Assembly (NCBI GenBank): GCA_023078555.1
Contig: CM041200.1
Coordinates: forward strand, 5,112,936-5,176,935
Source of the DNA: Ulva prolifera
Lineage: Eukaryota; Chlorophyta; Ulvophyceae; Ulvales; Ulvaceae
Length of the DNA: 64,000 bases
Direction of reading: 5' to 3'
Under the pieces are notes generated by a model. It searched no databases. It was given only the letters and a program-made list of their open reading frames with translations, and was not told where the DNA came from. Numbering within the stretch: position 1 is the stretch's first letter; each line of letters begins with the position of its first letter. The position numbers and the translations under genes were made by a program. Positions 1 to 11,927 of this stretch are shown one piece after another.

Positions 1-2239
1 GCGACACATGCATGGCTGAATATCATTGACTGACCACTAGCACATGGGCAGCTGGCCTAGGTGCAGCCTGAGCCATGGCCAGTGGGGAGTTGCATCACCA
101 CATGCATCAATCGGAAGTTCGGTATGCTGTAATTACACTGTGTGGGCCTCAAGGAAGGATGCAGTTGTGCAATGCTGAGTGTCCCTCAGCTAGGCATGGC
201 AGCAAGGCAGCAGATCGGAGTCTACTTTGGGCACAGTTCAGAGGGTCATGAATGTATATGGAATGAATGTGGTCAGAGGGTCAACGCCAGCGGAACGGAG
301 GCGACATCATCTCTCAGGAATGCCTCTGTTCTGTGGCGCATCGGCCCTCTGGTCAGGGCATGTCTGCGTCGATGGCCATGCACTGGAGCATGCAGCTGAC
401 CTCAACTTGGCTTTGCGCTTGCTATGTCGGAGCTCCAGCATGCTGCAGCGGGGCACAGCCACAGCCACAGCCGGCAGCCCGCACCAACCCTTCAAGTTAA
501 GGACCATGACCCGCGGCGGCGATCGAGCTGGCCGATTGCTCACACTGGCCACTGACACCTCTATGGACGAGGCACTGCAGACCGGCGACCGATGCGGTGG
601 GTGTCTGGCTGGTGCAAAGAAGGCCACGCTGCGAGGTGGTGGGCTGTGCTGGCAGGGTGCGCTGTGGGTCTGGGGGTGGGGATGGGGCCTGGGGCGGCCC
701 CCGGCCGTCGAGCGTCCCGCATGGGCGGCCTTGGGCGGCAGTGTGTTTGGCGCGGCCCTGCCGTGAGGCGACAGGCATTGTTGAATAAGGTGTGGTTGTG
801 TTTGGGGCGTTGTGTTTAGGGCGGTGTGTTTGTGTTGGTTTGCGTGGGGGGGGGGGGGGATGTACTTGGCGGTCTGCGGATCTGTGTCGTTTGATGAGAA
901 CGTGGTGGGCCCACAAGTCCGGACTTGTGTGTGCTGCGTGTGTGGGGATCTGGGTTTGTGCTTGCTCTGCTTGCTTCTTTCGCGGTGCTGCCCGCCTTGC
1001 CAACAAACAAGGCCACAGTTCAGAACCTCGGTTGGCCATGATCGCATGCGCAGCACAGAAAGACTCTCATGAGACGCCGAAGCTTTGGGTCTGGGAGCCC
1101 AGACCCCGTCCCATGTGCTGGATGTTCAGCAGGAGAGAGTCACTTTGATGGCTACACTGCTGCCAGTCTAACAAATTGTACTGGCCTGCCTCGGGCTGCC
1201 TTCGTGAAGCACCCCAAAGCCTGTGAGGCAGTGCCCTCCAGTGCTGTTGGCGGCTCGTGCTGCGCTGGAGATGGTCTGGGATGGAGCTGCCCAAGGAATG
1301 GTCCCGTCTGTGTCTCTGACGGATGTTGACAGCTGTGCTGGCATTAGTGTTGCAGGTGACAGGCGAAGCTTCGGAGGACACGAGCACTCTTGGGCCTCAG
1401 CGTTCGCGCCGATCCCGACATGTACATCATCCGCCTTGTTGTTCCGTGCCTGGAAAATCACCCAAGAGGGTGCTCAAGCGCACTTGCTGAGCATGACACC
1501 CGGAACAGAAGGATGTCGTAGTATGTCGTGTTGTCGAGGATGTGCTCATGTGCTCAAGTGCATGTACTGAGCACGAACGACGGAACAGAACGATGTCGTG
1601 GACCGTTTCGGCATGCATTGTTGACGAGTTTCATACCGCCACGCCAGTACCGAGGCATTGGCGCTACCGACATCTGCTATCAGCGTTGACGGCAAGCAGA
1701 GGCTGCGCAGTGCCACGCTCTTGGCTCGTTTGGACATATCCGCTTCTTTCACAGCCTTCACATCTGAACGGTGCACAGCGCAAGTAGAACGATTAGTCCG
1801 AGGCGCCCTCAAACGTATCTAGGGTGCGCAGAAAGGCCATTGAAATCGCCCTGTGCTGATGTATATTGTTTTCATATGCGATTGCAGCTGCATACTTTGT
1901 AGAAGGCGTGAGAGCACGGCCATTTCTGCAGCTCGACTCCCACCCTCAGCACGGCTTACGTGACACGATTTGGCAGCATTTGCTGCCTATCACCCGGATC
2001 TCGCGATTAAGAACATGTAACTCAAGCACACTCTGCAAATCGCTTTGTTGACTCGCATCCGAAAACGTCCATATGTGCCGTCCGGAGGTGGCTTCGAGTC
2101 TGGTCATCCGCGGTTCACAGTATTGCTCTGCAGCTCGGGTCATCCTAGCCATGCTGCCTTAATTTCAACATACCTGTATAAACATCTCCAGCCTGCGCTG
2201 TTGCCCATTGGGGTGCGGTGACATCCAAGTTGTGTACAG
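1..2239. other. Intergenic region without a recognisable gene
   Basis: I see no exon here with family resemblance or consistent splicing. The stretch holds a C-rich low-complexity block (about 470-1015, C-rich on the minus strand), a poly-G run near 847-859 and a 50-base imperfect direct repeat at 1470-1599. The open frames of up to 249 codons across 300-1060 arise from skewed composition (long His/Pro/Thr runs) and look non-coding. Confidence 0.6.
1470..1599. repeat. 50-base imperfect direct repeat, two copies
   Basis: Bases 1470-1519 and 1550-1599 align over 50 positions with about 40 identities. Both begin gtgctcaag and end gatgtcgt, and the period is 80 bases. It is a local tandem duplication of unknown origin in non-coding DNA. 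Confidence 0.7.
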
Positions 2240-4785
2240 ATGTCGTACCAACAGCCAGGTGGCTACCCAGCACCAGCAGCTCCCCCTGCTGCTTATCCTG
2301 GCATGAATGCCGGACCTCCTCCGCCCCAACACGCTGGAGGACAAGTGGCGCCATCTCCTGGACAGTTTTTCACATCTCCGGAAGGCTTCCAGCAGCCGCA
2401 TGTTGGCCAGGCTAGCTACAACGAGCAGGACGATTTCAACGACCCGTCGGGCAAGTACAAGCTCGTGATGAAAGGTGAGGCCTACCATTGCAATACAGCG
2501 CAATCATCATCTGCATCTGCGGAAGCGAGCATCCTTGGCACTGATAGGCGTTCCAGCCATGCTGTAAACAGCACATCCCAACACGCACTCGTGCAGCCGC
2601 TCCCAGCCAGAGAGTCAGATGAAGCATGCCGGCAGCCCATGTATTAATCCTTCACATTCTGAACATGGCAAGCACTGCTATTTCAGGCCATCTGAAGCTC
2701 TTGACTGCCAGTCATGCAACTGCGCTTCCAGACTGCACAGGTTCCCGCCAACGCTGAGCAGAGCATGACACACTCGAGCGTGGATCAGCCTTAACAGAGA
2801 CTTACTGACTCGGGTTCCACACACATACTGGCAGGCACGAGTTGTCAGTGTGACTCCTGCCAGCGCTGTGGTGCAGGCGCATATGCGGCAGTGGAGTGTG
2901 CCATCACCCCGAATGACCTCGTTAAGGCTGAGAGTGGTGCTATGGTCACGATGTCAAGCGGAGTTGACATCGAAGCGAAGCTCGAGGGTGGTGCTGGGGC
3001 TGCCTGCTTCCGCTCCTGCTGTGCTGGTAAGCTGCTGGGCCTCCTGGCTCCTGGCCGTGCTCGCTGCATGAACCTGCCTGCTTTCTACAAACATATGACA
3101 AGTGACAAACCACTTCGTGAGTTGCAGCTTCTGTGCAGGTGAGAGCCTGTTCATGTCTCACTTCAAGATCAAGCCAGGCATGGTGCGTTGCAGTGATCCA
3201 CCACCCATAGCTACGTATGGCCATGGGAGCATTGGTATGCAGCTGCTGCGTTGCACCACCTCGCCACATGGCATTCTGCTCCAAGTCTGGTAGCGGTCTG
3301 AACGGAGGCTGGGCCCTCGGCTTCTTCAAGCTTGGGCACCATGCCTTCCAGCCTACACGTGTCAGTTCCGCCTCTGTTCCTCCACAGTAACGTGGGTCCA
3401 TCAGAACCAGTCCATTGCATCCGTGGTGCCGTGCGTCTCATCTCCCCGCGACAGGGCATCTACCTCTCTCGCGCATTCCACAAATGTCCTGTCGTGGGCA
3501 ATCCGGGAGTGGCTGCCTCAAGGCAGTGCTGCAACGACGCGAATGCATGCTCCTGGACTGTGCTGCAGCTCACCGCTCGCCGTGCTTCATGGCATTGCAG
3601 CTGCCATGCCCAGCAACAGCTCCCGCCTCGCGATCTACGCCGAATGGTCCTGTGATCTCGCTGCTAGGTGGTTGTACTCGAGTGACTAACTTTGGATCTC
3701 CACCGAGGTGATCGCGCTGCAGGGCGACCGCCATGACCTGCTGCTGGCACCAGCGGTGCCAGGCGACATCATGCTCGTGCATCTCAACGGCACACAGGAC
3801 TGGGCGATCCAGAAGGCATCGTTCATGGCATGCGACGAAATGGTGTCCATCGGCACAAAGGTGCAGGGCCTGTCACAGGCATGCTGCAGTGGAGAGGGGC
3901 TCTTCATCCTCAAGGCCAGTGGCCAGGGCCGCCTTCTCGTCAACAGCTACGGTGGCATCATCCGCTACGACATCAAGCCCGGCGAGGTGCGTGCCTCATA
4001 AAACATGCCTTCCTGGGCTCCGAGCAGCCATCGCCCCTACACTTCATCACCGTAGATCTCGATTCTCCGCTGCCAGCTGCGCATCCGGCGTCAGAGCTCG
4101 ATCAAGCTTACGTCCACGATTTCAGCCTGCAGACCGCTCTGGAGGTCAGAGGCCGTGCGGGCTGATGCGCTGCAAGTGTGTGCTTGTTTCCGGGCTACCT
4201 TTTGGGCCCGTGGACGCAGCGCTGGCCTGACATGCTGCAAACATGTCTGCACCGTGTCCTGAGCGAGTCCGTGCGCAGACATGTTTGTCTCGCTGCTTCA
4301 ACTGCGCATGCTGCAGGTTCGCAAGATTGACAACGGATACCTCGTGGCGTGGCACGAGCAGATGGACTACAAGATCTCCAAGGCCGGGAGCTCACTGATT
4401 GGCAGCTTCTTGTCAGGGGAAGGGCTGGTGTGCAGTTTCACGGGTGCGGACTCCCAGCAGGCTGCCGCCCGTACAGCCCGCGCTGCATCCTGAGCATGCT
4501 GAAACCCGAGTGCACTCCAGGGCTGTGACTGCACGCTCAGCATGGGCTCGTGCTCGCGATCGTGCGCTGCACCGCATCAGATGTGCAGCCACATCTCAGC
4601 CATGGTTCCGCTACAGAATCGCGCAGCACAACTCGAGCCGCCGTTGCTTTGCAGGCCCTGGGACTGTTTACATTCAGACTCGGAGCATCATGGGCCTCGC
4701 CAATGCTCTCTCCCCGTACATCGCCCCTGCGGGTGGTGGCGGAGCGGGCGCTGCTGGTGCTGGTCTGGACATGGGCGGCTTCTAG
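2240..4785 (+). CDS. AIM24-family protein, copy 1 (6 exons, 316 aa)
   Basis: Exons are 2240-2474, 2877-3026, 3139-3182, 3723-3986, 4317-4443 and 4655-4785; all have GT-AG introns and phases agree. The protein opens with a Pro/Gly/Ala/Gln-rich leader of about 45 residues. The AIM24 (TRAP-like beta-barrel) domain follows, with recognisable segments GESLFMSHFKIKPG, PAVPGDIMLVHLNG, GLFILKASGQGRLLVNSYGG and VRKIDNGYLVAWHEQMDYKI, and a glycine-rich tail ends in DMGGF. Bacterial and plant members have no firm biochemical role. Yeast Aim24 is a mitochondrial inner-membrane protein linked to MICOS, but no clear mitochondrial presequence is visible here, so location is open. A paralogue follows at 7284. 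The family call is strong; function is not inferred. Confidence 0.9.
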
Positions 4786-7283
4786 GTGCACACTGCTTGG
4801 CCAACGGCGCTCGCAGGCCATGCGCGGCGGATCTCGTCACGGACGCCGCCAAAATGACATGCGATTGTGGACCGCTGGCATCCTGGCACCAGGTCGTATG
4901 ATGCGTGCTTGGGCTGCGAGCAGTTGAGACCTCGCGATTCTGCTGCAATGCCTTCTGGCTGCAGGGCTGCGTCCCTCGCTCTGCGCGTGCCAGGCCGACT
5001 GCTGTGTCATGCGAATCACGTGCTGTTTGATACAAGTATGTATGCTTGAATATATAGAGCCGGTGTCAATGGGACATTGATGGCTCCGGAAACCGGGACC
5101 CCAAGTGATACGGGTGCTAGCAAAGGATGTAGTCGCCGTGCTAGCAAAGGATGTAGTCGCCGTGTGGAGCCGTGTCCGCACCGCTTGACGCTGTGGAGTC
5201 GGCGGCTCAGACGAACCGTTTGCACTACGGCCATGCAGTTGTACACCAGTGTGATCTTTCCCACGTTACCTATGCAATCCAGCCGTGTCGGCATAGGCGT
5301 CATAATAGCTCCCCGTGGTCGCAGTCACGGCCATGGGATGCATATGCACAAGCAAGTCAGCTCACGTGTTGTTGATGTAGCCTTTTGTAACATCATGCAT
5401 GTGTTCATTGAAGACGTTCAGGGCGGACTGTTACCGTCATGCGTGTCGTGCGACCACCAGAAACTAGATACCAAACAAGATGTGTGTGGCATCAATTCCG
5501 ATGCTCTGGGGTTTTGTACGTTGCTGTCGGTCATGATCATCATACTTGGAGCTCATGCTACATTGTGCGCTAACAACTGAAATTGCCACAATGCGGCCAC
5601 GGCAGACGTTATCGAGCACTGTGTGTGTACACTTCAGACATGCTCAATCTAGACTGCAGTACATGTACCTCCCGCCTTGTGATGATGCCGTTTGTTCTCA
5701 CGGCCACCCTACGTGATGGGACACCCCATCATTCGCTCGGAACCCATCTGTATAATGTCTTACTTCTGCTGCTCTGGCGCCATCTGGCTTGCGCGGTGGG
5801 TCCTCCGCCTGTGCTTGCTTCCATTTCTTTGCACCGCCATCTGCGCTGCTGGCGCTGAACCTTCTGTGGGCATGATGATTGGGTCAAAATTGCTTACACA
5901 GCGGGCGGGCGACTCGCATGGAGGCCCTCGCTGTTGGCCTGAAGAGTTCATGCATGCCGTGTGATCGCGCTCTAGAAACCAGGGCGTGTTTAGACAGGCG
6001 CCGGGGCTGTGAATCGTCTGCTTGTGCGCCTATGGCGGACGCAGCTGTGTGCATGTACTGTATACTGGCGGAGCGTTGTGCCCCGGGTGCGGTCCCGTGG
6101 GGGCCCAATTGTGCAAGGTGGTGGCTCATTGCGCAGCCCTGACGAGCACACTGCAGCGGCTGGGTGTGCCTAGGTGGCGGTGGGCGTTCCCGAGATACGT
6201 CCTTGTGGGTGTGCCGTGATGCCCGCTTCGCTGTTAACACCCCCTTAGTAGTGGCAAGTCCGATTTGAGACACCTCCAGTAGCCACGCACGCGTTCGCAT
6301 TCCTGTGTTTCCATGATGTGTTTTATTTTTTTTTTCTTTTCTTTTTATTTTTTTTTTAATAGCTGCTTGGCATGCCTAAATGCGCACCGATCTCTCCCCG
6401 GCTGCTTCCCAAGGGGTCCTTGTCTAGTGTTCTTGCGTGCCCGTTCACCTTTTTGAAATATAGACCTCCGCGTTGTACTCCACCTGGAGACGTCGTTGAT
6501 GCGGGAAGACAACAGTGAAGAGCTGCACACTTGAGATCTACAGGTGTGTTTCAGCCCTGCGACTGATACTGGTTCTGCTAGCTTCGGGACTGCTTGTCCT
6601 GTTGGCCGCTGTGTATCTCGAGATATATGCGCGAGTACATACGCAGTGCACGTGGCTCACTTCTCAAGCATGTCTCTCAGGCCCCCAGCGAGCAGAGGCG
6701 TGAGAGTATACACATATGATAGCAAATATCTACGTTTATGCGTATCAGCTGTGTCCGATCCCCTATGGCGCGTGCCGACTTGCTTTCTGTTGTGCTGATG
6801 CCCATGCTCGGCAGAGCTCGGGATTGTCTTTGCGCGTTGCTGCGCTGATCATCTGCGTTCAGACCTCATGCAGTGCTATTTTCATTGTCAGCGGTGATGA
6901 AAACCATAAACCATAACGCTGCGATCAGCCTTGATCACATCGGACTGACGCTATCTGGCGTGTCGTCCGATCACTGACTAATAATACCGCATCGCAGCTA
7001 CGCATGTGTACAACTCGTCAGGTCATCTTCGAGACTATCGTAGCCCCATCGGAGCACATCGCAGCCTCAATCCAACTTGACAGCGGTTTGGTGTCTGAAA
7101 CAGCTGCAGGCGGCGTGGAACTCTCGTGCCCGCACTTCATTGTGTGAACAGATGCAACGGCAGAAACGTGGCAAGAAGACAAGTAAATTTCGCCAGCGAT
7201 TCTTCCAGTTTGTTCGTTTGAGCCCGTATTAAGTGCTCTCGCCAGTCCAGGAGCTGCATTTCCGCAAAGGTGAACAGAACGTC
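4786..7283. other. Intergenic region between the two AIM24 genes
   Basis: No exon is supported. It contains a perfect 24-base tandem duplication (5114-5161), a segment at about 5056-5108 that resembles one downstream of the second AIM24 gene, and a pyrimidine-rich T tract at about 6318-6360. The region 6500-7230 is relatively AT-rich and may include promoter DNA of copy 2. Confidence 0.5.
5114..5161. repeat. Perfect 24-base tandem duplication
   Basis: The unit starting gtgctagcaaagg and ending gtcgcc occurs twice without mismatch at 5114-5137 and 5138-5161. A perfect copy indicates a recent slippage or duplication event. Confidence 0.9.
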
Positions 7284-10200
7284 ATGTCAAGCCCTGGGCA
7301 ATACTTCACCTCGCCAGGAGGCTTCTCGCAAGCGCAGCCTGGCCAAGCCAGCAAAAACGAGCAAGATGACTTCCATGACCCATCGGGCAAGTACAAGCTC
7401 GTCATGAAAGGTGAGTTCAGAACCGCAAGCAACCATATGCCACGGCAGCCCAACGTGGTACATCTTAACCTGGTGCTCATGATCATCCCGAGGCTTGACC
7501 GCTTCTTCCCGCCGCTCCTGAATTTGCGGAGTACATCCACAGCGCCTGGACTGGTGTATGCTCATTGTGCGTCGCATTCCTGGTGCTCATGCTCTCCGTG
7601 CAGCCAACGCTCTGTGTCTGTGGCCACCCCACAATAGCCACGTCACTGCTTTGCCTTGGATACCGTCCACGGCACCCACGACCACCACAATCATCAATGC
7701 TGCCCCGCAAGTAGCGCGGGGCCCTACCCGAGTAGTGGTTCCTTGAACGGACAAGGCGCATTTGCGCCCACCTCCACCACACGCTGCTCGTACTGCTATA
7801 ATATGCCCAGGTGCCCAGGTGCCCAGACCCTCGCAACTACAATGTCCAGCCTCAGAACGAGCCACACACGGAAGCCTGCGATGGTGCAGCAGAGCCTAAC
7901 TGCCAGTCAATCAAGTGATGCACATATGCTGCACCCGTATGTGCATTGTTGTTGCAAGTGGCGCATCATGCTCTGTGGTGCAGGCGCATATGCAGCAGTG
8001 GAGTGTGCCATCACCCCGAACGATCTCATCAAGGCGGAGAGCGGGGCCATGGTCACGATGTCAAGCGGTGTTGAGATCGAAGCCAAGCTCGAGGGCAGTG
8101 CTGGGGCCGCTTGCCTGCGCTCCTGCTGTGCAGGCACGCCCCCCCGAGCCTGGCAGCAGCAAGTCGACTAATCACTTGACTCCAGCAATTGCGACAGTGC
8201 TGGCCCTCCCAATCTCAGCCCTGGCGATAGCTTGACTATCAACAGGTGACAGTGTTGTGAGGAATGCAGACTGCAGATCTACCTCACCTGCTCGTGCTGT
8301 GCAGGTGAGAGCCTGTTTATGTCCCACTTCTCAATCAAGCCAGGCATGGTGTGTCCTTCAGCCACTCTGAGCCTGTCCTGACTCGTAGGTGCTGACGCTG
8401 TAGCATAAGCTCTGCCATGCCATTGCTAGTCACAGTGTTCTGCGGTGATGTGCACGCGCCCTTTGCAACTGCCTTTGGGATCCCTTTTGCTGTCCGATGG
8501 ATATGTGGACTGCTTTCGCTGTTCTGCTCGTCTTCTGCCTGTTGTCTGACTGCTGGAGCCAGGCAGCTGCCTTCCAAGCACACCACAGGGCCTGAACATT
8601 CCTGCCGAGCAGAGGCGATTCCGTCTCTGCCATGCGGATCATGGCTTTGTTCATAGGCTTGGTGTGGATGCACCGTGTGGCCAGCGTTTGTGGCGCTCCA
8701 CGACTGTGTGTGACAGAACCCGAGATCAGCGGTTCGATCTCTGCCTTGCACATGGTGCCGCGGCCACTCGAGTCCCGTTGCGAGGTCACCTCAGGAACCA
8801 GTGAGAGTTGGATTGGTGATGCAGTCAACGGGCCGGGGAAGTTGCGGATTGACCTGCCTCAATCTCAGAGGACCCAGCTTTTGTGACAGTCCAGTGGTAG
8901 AGCGGTCTTGTCACTGGACTGCCACACTGTGCCCCATCCATATGGAACTCCCGGTCATTTTTCTGCCGGCATTGCTGTGCAATGGGGCACGTAGCAGGCT
9001 CTCTAAACAGAGCTGGGTGACGTTACGTGTATGTGGATTGCATTTCCTGCCATTCAGGCCTCCACACAGCGCCACTCCGGTTGCCTTCACAGTGACATGA
9101 TGTGCTGTCAGAGCCAGCATGGCGGCTTGAGTGGGCATTTACAGGAGAGTCGCTCACAACCAATGGAGCACACCAACCGCGGCGCAGCAGCAGCAGCTGT
9201 ATGACAGAATGAAAAAGTCGTCTTTTGCCATGTCTAGCTGTGGGCTGCAGGGAGATCGCCACGATCTGCTCCTGGCTCCTGCAGTCCCGGGCGACATCAT
9301 CCTCGTCAACGTGAACAGCGCCCAGGGCTGGGCGATCCAGAAGTCGTCGTTCATGGCATGCGACGAGAAGGTGTCTGTCGGGGTGAAGGTGCAGAGCCTG
9401 TCCCAGGCCTGCTGCAGTGAGGAAGGGCTGTTCGTGCTGAAGGCCAGTGGCGAGGGGCGCCTGCTGCTGAGCAGCTACGGAGGAGTCATCCGATACGACC
9501 TCAAGCCTGGAGAGGTGAGCTTCCAAGCTAGATGCCGTCATGGGTGACACTGTGGCGGTGATCGTGTGTCCTCGACAGTCGGCATCGTCCCCATGGCCTG
9601 CTGCTATTCATGTTGTTGCATCCAAGCACTGCCTCAAGCAGCGGCTTACACAGGGCCATGTCTCGATGTGGTCAAGCATCCTATAGCTGCGTTTCGGCGC
9701 ACCTGCCCATGACCCAGCTTGTGATGGAATGTCCGCGTGTTTGAAGTTTTGGTCGGGGGGAGTGCCACAATGATCATGGGAGCCCGAAGCTGGTGCCTTT
9801 GGGAGGAGATTCCTAGGTCCTCAGCCCACATACATTCGCACCTACAGTTGCCACAGTTGTGGTGAAGCCCGTGGGGAAGAGGCTACAGCACACACAATTC
9901 CCATTGCCAGGCATCCATGTTGCCTGTATACAAAATGTAATTGTGTGTGAGGCGTTCCTATGCAGCCTGTCTGCTGACGTCCTCAGCACTGCCCCAGCGG
10001 ATACGTGCATGGCACTCTTCTGTGGCACGCTTGGCGCAGGTCAGCGGGGGCTGACAGGTGCTGGCCTTCCAGGCCCTCTGTCCCTCTGAGGAATGGTGCA
10101 TCAGTGCATTGGCTGCATAGCTGGTGCCTGTGGGAACATGCTCCATGCCTTGTGGTATGCTGCTGGTGCCATGCCTCCGCTAGAATGTTGAGCGCTGGTA

Positions 10201-10772
10201 CTGGGTTCAAAGAGTCATTGTCCAGGCTCGCAGTGCAGGTGCGGAAGATTGACAACGGATACCTGGTGGCGTGGCACGAGCTCATGGACTATAAGATCGC
10301 CAAGGCTGGCAGCTCCGTGATGGGCAGCCTGCTGTCGGGGGAAGGCTTTGTGTGCACTTTCACTGGTGTGCTCCCTGGGTGCAGAGAAGTGCCCTTGCCC
10401 TCCTCCTGTCATATATACAGAGTGCCTGCTGGTTTGCTCATACTATCAGCCAGAACCTCTAATCAGGTGCCCAAGCTAGCTCGTAGATACAAAGCAAACC
10501 TCTTTCCAGTGCAAGTGTCACTTCACGGTTGGAGCCTCAAAGCAGGGACCGGAGGCCTGCGTGTGGTTGTGCACATTTGGTGCATGCTCCGTATGGGTGC
10601 CTGGATTTTCGCTCACACCAGCATCAACTGATCAGGCCCAGGTGGCGGTGTGTGCGATGCAGTGGTGTTGTGATGCGGATGTTGTGCTGCTGCAGGCCCG
10701 GGCACACTGTATGTTCAGACACGCAGCATCAAGGGCCTTGCCAACGCTCTCCGAGCCCACATGCCAGCTTAG
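7284..10772 (+). CDS. AIM24-family protein, copy 2 (6 exons, 262 aa)
   Basis: Exons are 7284-7410, 7984-8133, 8305-8348, 9251-9514, 10239-10365 and 10696-10772. Exons 2-5 have exactly the lengths of copy 1 (150, 44, 264 and 127 bases) and the same phases. The start chosen is the ATG of MSSPGQYFTSPGGF; it lacks the proline-rich leader of copy 1 unless an upstream exon was missed (the frame is open back to 7233). The C-terminus is shorter, ending in ALRAHMPA without the glycine-rich tail. The donor after exon 2 must be GC rather than GT to keep the frame (cag/gcacgc at 8133/8134). A TGTAA follows the stop by 57 bases. The introns show no obvious similarity to those of copy 1, so the duplication is old. 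Confidence 0.88.
8880..8925. repeat. tRNA-like hairpin repeat, copy A
   Basis: A perfect 10-bp stem, 8887-8896 with 8912-8921, encloses a 15-base loop with the A-box-like string gtggtagagcgg. It lies in intron 3 of the second AIM24 gene. A related sequence sits at 26268-26318. No T-arm or B-box is visible, so this is not called a tRNA gene. Confidence 0.5.
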
Positions 10773-10828
10773 CATGTTGGCCGATCTCGCTCGAGGGACA
10801 TCATGGTGTCGAGCTCCCTGCCAGATGT

Positions 10829-10833
10829 TGTAA
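10829..10833 (+). terminator. Candidate TGTAA poly(A) signal of AIM24 copy 2
   Basis: TGTAA is the dominant poly(A) signal of chlorophyte algae. It occurs here 57 bases after the stop codon. Cleavage cannot be seen from sequence alone. Confidence 0.45.
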
Positions 10834-11927
10834 TCAGACAGCTGCTGCTGAAGGGCAGCGGTCTGATGGCGGCGAACCATCCAGCGAGGGCTTGGTGGTC
10901 TTTGACCGTGTTTTGGAAAGCGGATCAATGTGATCATACACAAGTATTATGCTTGCAGGACTGCTGATTGAGCTTCGCTGTGTTTGATGTCGGTAAGTGA
11001 ATAAGTTGGTAAGTTGCTATCGCCATGCGTAGCCCCCAGTTAGCCGTTCCATGACTTGTGAGGGCTTCCCCAGGTTCCGCGTGGTGTCTCCAGAACACGG
11101 CCTGCACCCCGAGACTCAATAACATGAGTCCACCCAGGATGCAACTAAACTATGGCAGTGCGAACTATGATGTGATTTTGTAAGGTGCAGTAAATTTACT
11201 GAGCCGTATCCTATTGGACATTGACAACTCCGAGTTAACGGGACCACATATGCCGAATTTATTACTGGGACTGCTAGCCCTGTGCATGTATTGAGCTGAT
11301 GATACGGGTTGCAATATGGGTGGCTCAGTTCCACGGATGCAGTGTAATTCGTGCTTGCAATCAGAGCAAAAGCAGTGATCCAGGTCCATTTTCTATGGAT
11401 TGGTGTTGTTCAGTTGTTGCGATCAACGTCAACAAACTCCTCCTTTTCATGGAGCTATGCCATTGTAGCTAGACCAGCCTTGCACGCACTAGCATCAACA
11501 TGTGGCGCTTGACCGTCACCCGCAGCGTCGCGAGAGAAGGCAGTGTCTGTTTCGCCATTGTCTTCGATCCTCTATGTCGAGACCAGATACAGGTGACTGC
11601 TTCGATTTGTGGTAGTCACAGCATTTTGGCGAATGGTAGCATCCTTCAAATGGATCCCGCTGCAACTTTTGCCGCCACACGGCAAATCTGTTTGCGAGGC
11701 TTGATGATACTGGCAGACCTGATGAACGCGCCCATCTACATGCTCACAGGTGGAATTGGACATGATTCTCCCAGGCAACTTACAGCACAGGACCACTGAG
11801 GTTGATCTCAGCTATTGTGAGAGCCCACCAATGGAGGGGCGGCAGAAGTTTGGCTCCCTTGAGGTCATCCAGAAGACCTTGCAACAGTGCACTTGCCAGG
11901 TCTGACAGCGTAATGATTCTCAAGACA
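10834..11927. other. Intergenic region, convergent AIM24-2 and phosphate transporter
   Basis: No gene is supported. The only noted feature is a segment at about 11199-11250 (core tggacattgacaactccga) that resembles 5056-5108 and 12779-12800. Confidence 0.5.

Noticed and set aside
307-1056. 249-codon open frame on the minus strand, rich in His, Pro and Thr
   Set aside because: It follows strand-skewed C-rich DNA, overlaps other long frames on both strands and has no domain-like pattern.
8680-8760. tRNA T-arm-like ggttcgatc near 8730
   Set aside because: No surrounding stem or D-arm at tRNA spacing.
8880-8960. tRNA gene, considered Asp-like because of gtggtagagcgg and a ttgtcac loop
   Set aside because: No T-arm or acceptor pairing can be formed, and the actual stem is a different 10-bp hairpin.
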